Shown one piece after another: positions 5,751 to 12,978 of a stretch of 21,689 bases of DNA. The position numbers and the translations under genes are program-made. The DNA is from Andeanibacterium sp036384795 (GTDB taxonomy: Bacteria > Pseudomonadota > Alphaproteobacteria > Sphingomonadales > Sphingomonadaceae), in assembly GCA_036384795.1 (NCBI GenBank), contig DASVLP010000031.1, forward strand, positions 1-21,689, given 5' to 3'. The notes under the pieces were generated by a model that worked only from the letters and a program-made list of their open reading frames with translations, ran no database searches and had not been told where the DNA came from. The first letter of the stretch is position 1. Every line of letters begins with the position of its first letter.

Positions 5751-7277
5751 ATGCAACTCAGGAACATCGCGCTCGCCGTGGGCCTCGCACTAGCTCTCGC
5801 TGGCTGCAAGCAGGCGTCCAACCCCTCGACGGTCGCTTCCGCCGGGCAGAAGATCGACTGGCGAGAGGGCGACGTGAACGATGCACTGGCCGAAGCGAAG
5901 GAAAGCAACAAGCCGGTGATCCTCTACTGGGGCGCGGTGTGGTGCCCGCCGTGCAACCAGATGAAGTCGACCCTGTTCAAGGACCCGACGTTCATCGCCG
6001 AGACGAAGAATTTCGTCCCGGTCTATCTCGACGGCGATTCGAAGGGTGCGCAGCAGTGGGGCGACCGCTTCGGGATCAGCGGCTATCCCACGGTGATCGT
6101 GCTGCGCCCCGACGGCAGCGAGATCACCCGCCTGTCGAGCGCGGCGACCGCGCCGAAGTTCGCCGACCTGCTCAAAGTCGCGGCCAGGCGAACCGATTCG
6201 ATCGACGACGTGCTGAAGCGCGCCGAGGCCGACCCGGCCAAGCTGTCGCAGGACGACTGGCAGATCCTCGCGGGGTTCGATTGGGGCAACGATCCCAAGC
6301 ACTTCAAAGACCCGGCGCAGGCGGGCGGATTGCTCGGGCGGCTGGCGAAAGCCGCGCCCGATCCTGCGCAGCAGCGCCGCTTCGGCTTGCTTGCGCTGGA
6401 GGTAACCGCGGGCCAGGGCCGCGACGGCAAAGTCACGCTCAGTCCCGCGCAGCAGGCCGAGCTCGAGCGCATCCTCCCGCCGCTGCTCGCCAGCCCGCAA
6501 GAGGTCGTCGCCAACCGGCAGGAGCTGATGCTCGGCGCGCAGCTGATTCCGGCGCTGTCCGACCCCGCTCAGCGCGACGCGCTCGGCAAGTCGCTGATCG
6601 CCGCGCTCGACAAAGTCTATGCCGATGGCAGCCTGCCGATTGGCGACCGGCTCGATGCGACGTTCGCCGAGGTCGAGCTCGCCAAGGCGAAGGGCAAAGT
6701 GCCCCCCGCCGTGCTCGACAAAGTGCGGCGGCGCGTCGCCTGGGCGGACGACAATGCCAAGGACGCGATGACCCGCCAGGCGGTGATGTCCGACGCGGCG
6801 CAACTGCTCGACGAGGCGGGTGACCGCCCGGCGGCCGAGAAATTGCTGCTCGCCGAGCTCAAGCGCTCGAAGCAGCCCTATTACTACATGCTCGACCTTG
6901 CCGATCTCTATGAGGAAGACGGCAACGCCAGGGCGGCGATCGATTGGGCGCACAAGGCCTACGACGCGGCGGAAGGTCCCGCGACCCGCGTGCAATGGGC
7001 GGTCGACTGGTCGAACACGGTGATGAAGCTGACCCCCAAGGACACCGCCGCCGTCGCCGAGAGCGCGAATGCGGTGATCGTCGAACTCGCCAAGAGCCCG
7101 GATTCCTACTACCAGCGCACCCGCGTGAAAGTGTCCGCCTGGGGCGACAAGCTGCGCGCGTGGAGCGCGAACAACGGGGGCGCCAAAGTGCTCGCCGATT
7201 TGCGCGGCAAGATGGACGGGGTCTGCGCGAAGGAAGGCGCGCAGGCCGCCGAATGCCGCAACTGGTCGAAAGCTTAG
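5751..7277 (+). CDS. Thioredoxin-fold lipoprotein with long helical C-terminal region
   Basis: A 508-residue exported lipoprotein. Residues 1-19 are a lipoprotein signal ending in the lipobox LAGC, with C19 as the lipidated residue. A thioredoxin-like domain (about 34-145) carries the redox-active WCPPC (C65, C68) and the cis-proline in GYPTV (P113), and resembles the DsbD-gamma and Thioredoxin_7 groups. The remaining 360 residues are helix-rich, with TPR-like segments near 365-400 (YYYMLDLADLYEEDGNARAA), and end in a Cys pair (VCAKEG...AECRNW). This suggests a periplasm-facing thiol reductase or a scaffold, but its partner is unknown. The ribosome binding site may be AAAGGGACAGG. Its stop overlaps the convergent phoA by 4 bp. 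Confidence 0.85.
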   Translation: MQLRNIALAVGLALALAGCKQASNPSTVASAGQKIDWREGDVNDALAEAKESNKPVILYWGAVWCPPCNQMKSTLFKDPTFIAETKNFVPVYLDGDSKGAQQWGDRFGISGYPTVIVLRPDGSEITRLSSAATAPKFADLLKVAARRTDSIDDVLKRAEADPAKLSQDDWQILAGFDWGNDPKHFKDPAQAGGLLGRLAKAAPDPAQQRRFGLLALEVTAGQGRDGKVTLSPAQQAELERILPPLLASPQEVVANRQELMLGAQLIPALSDPAQRDALGKSLIAALDKVYADGSLPIGDRLDATFAEVELAKAKGKVPPAVLDKVRRRVAWADDNAKDAMTRQAVMSDAAQLLDEAGDRPAAEKLLLAELKRSKQPYYYMLDLADLYEEDGNARAAIDWAHKAYDAAEGPATRVQWAVDWSNTVMKLTPKDTAAVAESANAVIVELAKSPDSYYQRTRVKVSAWGDKLRAWSANNGGAKVLADLRGKMDGVCAKEGAQAAECRNWSKA

Positions 7278-8692
7278 GAGCCCTTCAGTCCGAGCGCGTC
7301 CCGGATCGTGTAGAACATGTCCGTCTGGTCGGTCAGGCCGGCGAAGTCGAACGCGTGAGGCCCGTACCCTGCGACGCGCAGCTGGGTGCCGGTGTGGCCC
7401 ATCGAGCTGCCTTCGCTGTTGCCGTAGCTCACCGCCATCACCGCCCCGTCCTTGGTCGTCAGCGCCTCGGTGAGGCCGGGAGCCTTCGCGTCGGCGTAGA
7501 TGATCTGGCCCGCGTGGGCGTGGTCGGCGGTGACGATCACCAGCGTGCGTGCGTCCTTCCTGGCGAACGCGAGCGCCACCTGCACCGCCTCGTCGAGGTC
7601 GACCACTTCGCCGATCTCGCCACACGGGTTGGCGGCGTGCGACTGCTTGTCGATCGACGCGCCCTCGACCTGGAGGAAAAAGCCTTTCGGATGGGCCGAG
7701 AGCAATTCGATCGCCTTGGCGGTCATTGCGGCGAGCCGGGGCTGGCCCGCCGGGCGCTCGGGGTTGTCGGCACACGTCACCGGGGGCCGATCGATATTGC
7801 CGTGATAGCTCGCCCGCGGGCCATTCCAGCGCACCGCGAGGTCGCCTTCGGCGAACAGCCCGAGCAGCGGCGCCTGCTGGTTCGCGGCGTGCACCGCGGC
7901 CACGCCGGCGGCATCCGTGACCACGCGGAACCCGCGGGCCCGGGCCTGTTCGAGCAACGTCTTGCCCTGCCATTTGCCGGCCATCGCCTGCTCGGCGAAC
8001 GTTTTCGCGCCGCCGCCCAGCGCAAGGTCCGGGCGCACGTCCAGCAATTGCTCGGCGATCGAGCCGGCGCCGCCGTTCTGCAGGGCGTTTTCCGGACAGG
8101 TCTTCGTGGTCTCGACAGGACCGTAGCATTCCCGGTCGATGACGTGCGCGACCTCGACCGCCGGGGTCGCGTCCTCGATCTCGGCGGTGGTGACGTCGCC
8201 GGTGGCGATGCCGGCGGCCTTGGCGAGCTCGATCAGGCTCGGATGCGGGCGGCCGTGGATATCGACCCCGATCGCGCCGTTGGAGGTCTTGGTCCCGATC
8301 GCCCAGGCGGTGCCGGAGGCGGCTGAATCGGTGACATAGACCGGCCTGCCGGTCGCTTTGTCGAGCGAATAGTGAGTGTATTGCCCGGTGACCGGCAGCG
8401 CGTCGATGCCCTTGAAGAACCCGCCGGCCCCTTCGGCGTAGTTGCGCGCCATGGTGATTTCCGAATCGCCCATTCCGTCGCCGATAAACAGGATCACGTT
8501 GCGGACTTTCGCATCGTCCGCTGCGGCCAGCGCCCGGTACGACGCGCTGCTGTCGCCCGACAACCGGCGCGCACCTCCGGGCTGGGTCAGATCGCCGTGC
8601 GCGGAGCGCGGGGCATCGGCCGGCGTGGATTGAGCGAAACCCGGCGCGCAGAGCGCGAGGCATAGCGGGGCGGCGAGTGCGACGATTCTCAT
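7274..8692 (-). CDS. phoA: Periplasmic alkaline phosphatase, PhoA type
   Basis: A 472-residue phosphomonoesterase that releases phosphate in the periplasm, with an N-terminal Sec signal (about 1-20, ending GFAQ). Every key residue of E. coli PhoA is found at mature numbering plus 21: D72 (D51), S123 nucleophile in TDSAAS (S102), D174 (D153), T176 (T155), R187 (R166), E343 (E322), D348, K349, H352, D390 and H433. The two disulfides are also kept: C189-C199 and C307-C357. The two proteins therefore appear colinear without indels. One difference is S351 where E. coli has D330. AGGGGAG precedes the ATG. I saw no Pho box upstream, so PhoB control is unproven. It is divergent from the GH3 gene. Confidence 0.96.
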   Translation of the reverse strand: MRIVALAAPLCLALCAPGFAQSTPADAPRSAHGDLTQPGGARRLSGDSSASYRALAAADDAKVRNVILFIGDGMGDSEITMARNYAEGAGGFFKGIDALPVTGQYTHYSLDKATGRPVYVTDSAASGTAWAIGTKTSNGAIGVDIHGRPHPSLIELAKAAGIATGDVTTAEIEDATPAVEVAHVIDRECYGPVETTKTCPENALQNGGAGSIAEQLLDVRPDLALGGGAKTFAEQAMAGKWQGKTLLEQARARGFRVVTDAAGVAAVHAANQQAPLLGLFAEGDLAVRWNGPRASYHGNIDRPPVTCADNPERPAGQPRLAAMTAKAIELLSAHPKGFFLQVEGASIDKQSHAANPCGEIGEVVDLDEAVQVALAFARKDARTLVIVTADHAHAGQIIYADAKAPGLTEALTTKDGAVMAVSYGNSEGSSMGHTGTQLRVAGYGPHAFDFAGLTDQTDMFYTIRDALGLKGS

Positions 8693-8780
8693 GGCGGCTC
8701 CCCTAAAAAGCGGGTGTTACGGATTGAAGTCCTCGCCCCAGCCTTGGCCGCGTCACCGGTAAGTGGCTGAAAACCGGCAA

Positions 8781-8814
8781 TGGTAGCGCTCACTTATTGA
8801 CCGGGCGAAGCGCT
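8781..8814 (+). promoter_or_regulatory. Two AGCGCT-core sites, possible LacI-family operator
   Basis: TGGTAGCGCTCACT (8781-8794) and a second AGCGCTC (8809-8815) lie 24 bp apart in the gap between phoA and the GH3 gene. LacI-family regulators of sugar genes in Caulobacter and sphingomonads bind palindromes with this core, such as TGGTAGCGCTACCA; here one half-site is exact and the other is imperfect. TTGACC (8797-8802) between them could be a -35 element. TAAGTG (8760-8765) and CACTTA (8791-8796) also form an inverted repeat. Confidence 0.4.
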
Positions 8815-8846
8815 CCGGGCACAGTCGCTTCGGGCACCGGGGAGCG

Positions 8847-11561
8847 ATGCAAGCGAACCGGCCGAGGAGAGGGAACCTGCCGTTGACAATCCGCGCCACC
8901 CGTTTCGCCGCGCCTGCGCTGCTCGCACTGGCCGCCGCCTGGCTAGCTCATCCCGCAGAGGCGCAGGATGGTGCGTCCGCCGCGAGCACCCCCAAACCGG
9001 CTTACCTCGACACTGCGCTGAGTTTCGAGGACCGCGCGAAAGACCTCGTCGGGCGGATGACGCTCGAGGAGAAGGCGCACCAGCTCGGGCATGACGCACC
9101 TGCGATCCCGCGGCTGGAGGTGCCGGAATACAACTGGTGGAACGAAGGCCTCCACGGCGTCGCGCGTGCGGGAATCGCCACGGTATTCCCGCAGGCGATC
9201 GGCATGGCCGCGAGCTGGGACACGAAGGAAATGCACGAGAGCGCCTCGGTGATTTCCGACGAGTTCCGCGCGAAGTACCTCGATACCCTCCACGCGAACG
9301 GCGGCAGCGGGTTCTACCAGGGGCTCACCGTGTGGTCGCCCAACATCAACATCTTCCGCGATCCGCGCTGGGGGCGCGGGCAGGAGACTTACGGCGAGGA
9401 CCCGTTCCTCACCGGCGAGATCGCCACCGCGTTCATCACCGGGCTGCAGGGGAATGACCCCAGATACCTCAAAACCGTCGCCACCTCGAAGCACTTCGCG
9501 GTGCATTCAGGGCCGGAATCGACCCGCCATCAGCAATACATGCACCCGAGCGCGCAGGATCTCGAAGAGACGTACCTGCCGGCGTTCCGCAAGACGGTGA
9601 CCGACGCCCACGTGCAGGCGGTGATGTGCGCCTACAACGCGCTCGACGGGATTCCGGCATGCGCCAATGACCTCTTGCTGAGCGAGAAGTTGCGCCACGA
9701 CTGGGGCTTTACGGGCTACGTCGTGTCGGATTGCGGCGCGGCGGCGAACATCTACCGCAAAGACGCGCTCGATTACGAGGAAGACCGGGTCCAGGGCGTC
9801 GCGCTCGGCTTCAGGGCCGGAATGGACGTGATCTGCGGCGACTATCGCAACGGCCTCACCACCGAGCCCGACGAGATCGTTAAGGGCGTGAAAAGCGGCG
9901 TTCTCCCGATCGAGGTGGTCGACCGCGCGCTGGTGCGGCTGTTCACCGCGCGGATGAAGCTCGGCATGTTCGATCCTTATTCTTCGCTGCCGTGGGCGAA
10001 CATCACCCCGAAGGACTTCGACACCCCGGCGCACCAGGCCAAGTCGCTCGAGATGGCCAGGGAAACGATGGTGCTGCTGAAGAATGCAGGCAGCCTGCTG
10101 CCGTTGAAGAAGGCGCCGAGCCGGATCGCGGTGATCGGGCCTAACGCGGACAGCTTCGACACGCTGGTGGGCAATTACTACGGCACCCCGTCGAACCCGG
10201 TCACCGTGCTCGACGGCCTCAAGGCGCGGTTCCCGAAGAGCCGGATCGATTACGTCCAGGGCACCGGCCTGGTCGGCGCGCCCGAAGCCCCGGTCGATCC
10301 GGCGATGCTGTGCGTAGACGCCGCCTGCACCCGGCACGGCCTCACGGCAGAGCATTTCGATGCCGGCAAGGATTTCGCCGGCGCGCCCACGTCGACCGCG
10401 GTCGAGCAGGCGCCGTACGTCCAGTGGCGCAGCAATGGCCGGCTGAGCGCGATCCGCTGGAGCGGGTTCATCAAGGCGCCCGAGAGCGGCAGCTACAGTT
10501 TCCGCTTCGCCAGCGAGAATGGCTACCGGGTCTATGTCGACAACAAGCCGGTGGTCGAGGAATGGGACGTCGGCGACGCGCCGGCGATCACCTCGGGATC
10601 GACCACGTTGACGGCCGGCAAGGTCTATCCGATCCGGATCGAGGCCTGGCAGCGCGGCCAGCGCGGCGAGCAGCAGCTTGTCTGGAGCCGGCCGAGCGAC
10701 GACGGCGGCCATGCGCTCGAAGCCGCGCGGCAGGCGGACCTGGTGATTTTCGTCGGAGGCCTTTCGGCGCGGATCGAAGGCGAGGAGATGAAGCTCAAGG
10801 CCGACGGCTTCGCGGGCGGCGACCGGACCAAGCTCGACTTGCCCAAGCCGCAGGAAGACCTGCTCGAGAAAGTCGTCGCGGTCGGCAAGCCGACGGTGCT
10901 GGTGCTGATGAACGGCAGTGCGCTGTCGGTGAACTGGGCCGACGCGCACGTGCCGGCGATCGTCGAGGCGTGGTACCCTGGCGGCGAGGGCGGCCAGGCC
11001 GTCGCGCAATTGCTCGCCGGCGACTTCAGCCCGGCGGGGCGCCTCCCGGTGACGTTCTATCGCTCGCTGAACGACCTCCCGGCGTTCGACGATTATTCGA
11101 TGAAGGGGCGGACTTACAAATACTTCACCGGCGAGGTCCTCTACCCGTTCGGCTATGGCCTCAGCTACACCAGCTTCCGCTACGCCAATCCGAAAAGCGT
11201 GATCAATCCCGACGGGTCGGTCTCGCTGTCGGTGGACGTCACCAACAGCGGCGGGCGCGACGGCGACGAAGTGGTGGAGCTCTACCTCAGCCGGCCGGAC
11301 GTGAAGAACCAGCCGATCCGGGCGCTCAAGGGCTTCACGCGCGTGCATCTCGCCAAGCGCGAGACCCGCAACGTCAGCTTCCGGCTGGACGACCGCGCGC
11401 TGAGCACGGTGGATTTGACCGGCGTCCGCACCGTCCAGCCGGGCACCGTGCAAGTATGGGTCGGCGGCGGCCAGCCGGAGGCGCGCAAGGGCTTGAGCCA
11501 GCCCCCGGGCGTCGCAACCTCGTTCAAGATCGAGGGGCTGCCGCGGCTGCTGCCGGAGTAG
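8847..11561 (+). CDS. GH3 beta-glycosidase (xylosidase/glucosidase type) with PA14 insert
   Basis: A 904-residue exported glycoside hydrolase of family 3, which removes terminal beta-linked sugars with retention. Order: signal peptide (about 14-40), barrel domain with the nucleophile D295 in YVVSDCGA, the first part of the sandwich domain, a PA14 module (about 497-617, LTAEHFD to LVWSRPS) inserted within it, the rest of the sandwich with the acid/base region IEGEEM (643-648), and a C-terminal fibronectin III-like domain (about 775-895). The SDC form of the nucleophile motif and the WWNEGLHGVAR stretch favour a xylosidase or related plant-glycan enzyme. The true start may be TTG 8883, which gives a compact signal peptide and a better ribosome binding site. 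No sugar transporter is adjacent. Confidence 0.94.
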   Translation: MQANRPRRGNLPLTIRATRFAAPALLALAAAWLAHPAEAQDGASAASTPKPAYLDTALSFEDRAKDLVGRMTLEEKAHQLGHDAPAIPRLEVPEYNWWNEGLHGVARAGIATVFPQAIGMAASWDTKEMHESASVISDEFRAKYLDTLHANGGSGFYQGLTVWSPNINIFRDPRWGRGQETYGEDPFLTGEIATAFITGLQGNDPRYLKTVATSKHFAVHSGPESTRHQQYMHPSAQDLEETYLPAFRKTVTDAHVQAVMCAYNALDGIPACANDLLLSEKLRHDWGFTGYVVSDCGAAANIYRKDALDYEEDRVQGVALGFRAGMDVICGDYRNGLTTEPDEIVKGVKSGVLPIEVVDRALVRLFTARMKLGMFDPYSSLPWANITPKDFDTPAHQAKSLEMARETMVLLKNAGSLLPLKKAPSRIAVIGPNADSFDTLVGNYYGTPSNPVTVLDGLKARFPKSRIDYVQGTGLVGAPEAPVDPAMLCVDAACTRHGLTAEHFDAGKDFAGAPTSTAVEQAPYVQWRSNGRLSAIRWSGFIKAPESGSYSFRFASENGYRVYVDNKPVVEEWDVGDAPAITSGSTTLTAGKVYPIRIEAWQRGQRGEQQLVWSRPSDDGGHALEAARQADLVIFVGGLSARIEGEEMKLKADGFAGGDRTKLDLPKPQEDLLEKVVAVGKPTVLVLMNGSALSVNWADAHVPAIVEAWYPGGEGGQAVAQLLAGDFSPAGRLPVTFYRSLNDLPAFDDYSMKGRTYKYFTGEVLYPFGYGLSYTSFRYANPKSVINPDGSVSLSVDVTNSGGRDGDEVVELYLSRPDVKNQPIRALKGFTRVHLAKRETRNVSFRLDDRALSTVDLTGVRTVQPGTVQVWVGGGQPEARKGLSQPPGVATSFKIEGLPRLLPE
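8864..8885 (+). promoter_or_regulatory. Ribosome binding site favouring a TTG start for the GH3 gene
   Basis: GAGGAGAGGG (8864-8873) ends 9 nt before TTG 8883, in frame with the GH3 gene. Starting there gives MTIRATRFAAPALLALAAAW, a standard Sec signal. The upstream ATG 8847 has GGGGAG only 2 nt away, which is too close for efficient initiation. The TTG choice is a judgement, not proven. Confidence 0.45.
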
Positions 11562-11567
11562 CCGGCG

Positions 11568-12122
11568 CTACCACGCGTTCCCCGCCGCGACCGCCTCCAG
11601 CTCGGCTGCGCTGCTGGTGCGCCCGAGCTCTTCGTTGCGATGCGGGAAGCGCCCGAAGCGGGCGATCATCTTGTAGTGGTGGCGCGCGAAATCGGTCGTC
11701 TGGGGATCGCCGAGCGCGGTGAAGTAGCGCAGCGAATCGAGCTGGTCGGCGATGTGCTCGCTATGCTCGAGCGGCAGGCCGATGAACTGCCGCTCGACCC
11801 TCGTCAGCCGCTTGTCCCATCCGCGCGCGAGAATGCCGCGGCAGATATGCCGCGCCAGCGGATCGAACGCGAATGCTTCCGGCTTGCCGCGATAGAGGTT
11901 GCGCGGCACCTGGTCGAACAGCAGCACCGCGGCGCGGGCGGTCAACGGATCGGTCAGGAAGCGCTCGGCCGGCTGGGTATGGAGGGCCAGCAACTCGGGC
12001 TCGAAGCGTTTGCGCAGAGCCTCGTCGACATGCGGGCCGCCGCGGAACCAGTCGTTCGGGCCGAGCACATGGAACCAGTAATGGAGCAGTTCCGCCGCCC
12101 AGCGGCGCGGGGCGGCGGACAT
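11568..12122 (-). CDS. DUF924 family protein
   Basis: A 184-residue soluble, helix-rich protein of the DUF924 family, whose biochemical role is unknown. Family hallmarks are present: LHYWFHVLGPNDWFRG near the N-terminus, VLLFDQVPRNLYRG (about 66-79), FIGLPLEHSEHIADQ (about 113-127) and FGRFPHRNEELGR (about 155-167). The length is normal and no motif is missing. It starts 7 nt after the stop of the small secreted protein, with no ribosome binding site of its own, so it is probably translated from the same message. It is the last gene of the leftward run and ends 7 bp from the convergent GH3 stop. Confidence 0.9.
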   Translation of the reverse strand: MSAAPRRWAAELLHYWFHVLGPNDWFRGGPHVDEALRKRFEPELLALHTQPAERFLTDPLTARAAVLLFDQVPRNLYRGKPEAFAFDPLARHICRGILARGWDKRLTRVERQFIGLPLEHSEHIADQLDSLRYFTALGDPQTTDFARHHYKMIARFGRFPHRNEELGRTSSAAELEAVAAGNAW

Positions 12123-12129
12123 GGCGCGG

Positions 12130-12546
12130 CTAGCTGTTGGCCGAGGCGTCTTTGGGCAGCGTGTACGGCACGAAGTCCGTCAGAAACACGACGCCGGTAA
12201 AGTAGCCGCTGGTGCGGTCGATCGTGGTTACCCGATCGAGCTTGCACAGCTGGTTGCCGGTCTGCTTCTGGATCACCAGGATGTCGCTCCAGTCGAGGTT
12301 CTGGGGGTTCTGCGTACGATTGACGTAGATCGTGCGGCCGTCGCGATAGACGATCGCGGTGTTGTCGACGATGCTCATGTCGTCATCGCGCCAGGTGTTG
12401 ACGCAGCTCACCGGCGTGCCGGCAACCCGACCCTTGATGATTTCGGCAAGCTGTTCCTCGCCGGTTTTCTTCGCCTTGGCATCGACGCTGCTCGCGCCGG
12501 AAAGCGCGAGTGCTGAAACGGCAAGAGCGGCTATCAGTTTACGCAT
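12130..12546 (-). CDS. Small secreted protein of unknown function
   Basis: A 138-residue protein with a clear Sec signal (MRKLIAALAVSALALSGASS, cleavage near VDA at 21-23). The mature part is about 115 residues with two cysteines, C48 (PVSCVN) and C101 (QLCKLD), which could form one disulfide in the periplasm. It contains a polar beta-rich stretch and no catalytic motif or membrane helix. I do not recognise a named family, although similar small exported proteins seem common in sphingomonads (from memory). AGGAG lies 7 nt before ATG 12546. It is probably co-transcribed with the DUF924 gene, 7 nt downstream. Confidence 0.8.
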   Translation of the reverse strand: MRKLIAALAVSALALSGASSVDAKAKKTGEEQLAEIIKGRVAGTPVSCVNTWRDDDMSIVDNTAIVYRDGRTIYVNRTQNPQNLDWSDILVIQKQTGNQLCKLDRVTTIDRTSGYFTGVVFLTDFVPYTLPKDASANS

Positions 12547-12637
12547 GATAATCTCCTGATCTCACGCACCTTAGCACACATTCGCTGAACTGGCGCTGAC
12601 CGCCGTTTGTTCTGCTGGAAGAACGGATTCGGACGGC

Positions 12638-12970
12638 TCAACCCGCAACCCGAAGCACCAGCCAAACCAGCCAGGAAGCGAGGATCGCGCCGACCAGCAC
12701 ATAGGCCCGGCGCCGCCTTTTCAACCAGCTCGCGCTGGGGCGGCGATCGACCGGCCCGGTCTCCACCGCCGACAGCCGCAGCACCCGGCGCGCCGCGGCC
12801 AGATCTTCGTCGAGCACCATCACCCGCACCGGAAACATCAACGGCGCGCCCTCGGCAAAGTTCATTCCGGTGTCGAAGCACACCGCGCCAATCCCGTCGG
12901 CCGCCAGCCGCCCGCGAACGATATAAGCCGTCGCCGAGTTCGGGTAACGCCCCAGCTCGACCAGGCCCAC
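12638..12970 (-). CDS. DUF2007-type small protein with C-terminal membrane anchor
   Basis: A 110-residue protein resembling the DUF2007 (putative signal transducing) family: VELGRYPNSATAYIVRGRLAADGI, then a loop and PVRVMVLDEDLAAARRVL, a small ferredoxin-like alpha/beta fold of unproven function. After a basic linker (SWLKRRRRAY) there is one membrane helix (about 89-107), so the domain would face the cytoplasm. GTG 12970 is chosen because the family fold begins there and a GGGG lies just upstream, 8 nt after the tldD stop. The frame is open further upstream, but that part is antisense-like arginine-rich sequence inside tldD. Translation is probably coupled to tldD. Confidence 0.75.
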   Translation of the reverse strand: MGLVELGRYPNSATAYIVRGRLAADGIGAVCFDTGMNFAEGAPLMFPVRVMVLDEDLAAARRVLRLSAVETGPVDRRPSASWLKRRRRAYVLVGAILASWLVWLVLRVAG

Positions 12971-12978
12971 GGCCCCGC

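Noticed and set aside
5790..8663. 957-codon minus-strand open frame across the lipoprotein and phoA
   Set aside because: It runs antisense to one real gene and out of frame with the other. Codon bias in GC-rich DNA removes stops; the protein is arginine-rich without domains.
9507..11453. 648-codon open frame opposite the GH3 gene
   Set aside because: Low-complexity antisense composition with no motif. The plus-strand frame carries the full GH3 signature.
12609..12624. GTTCT/AGAAC hairpin after the DUF2007 gene as a terminator
   Set aside because: The stem is 5 bp, AT-leaning, and has no U-run in the direction of transcription.
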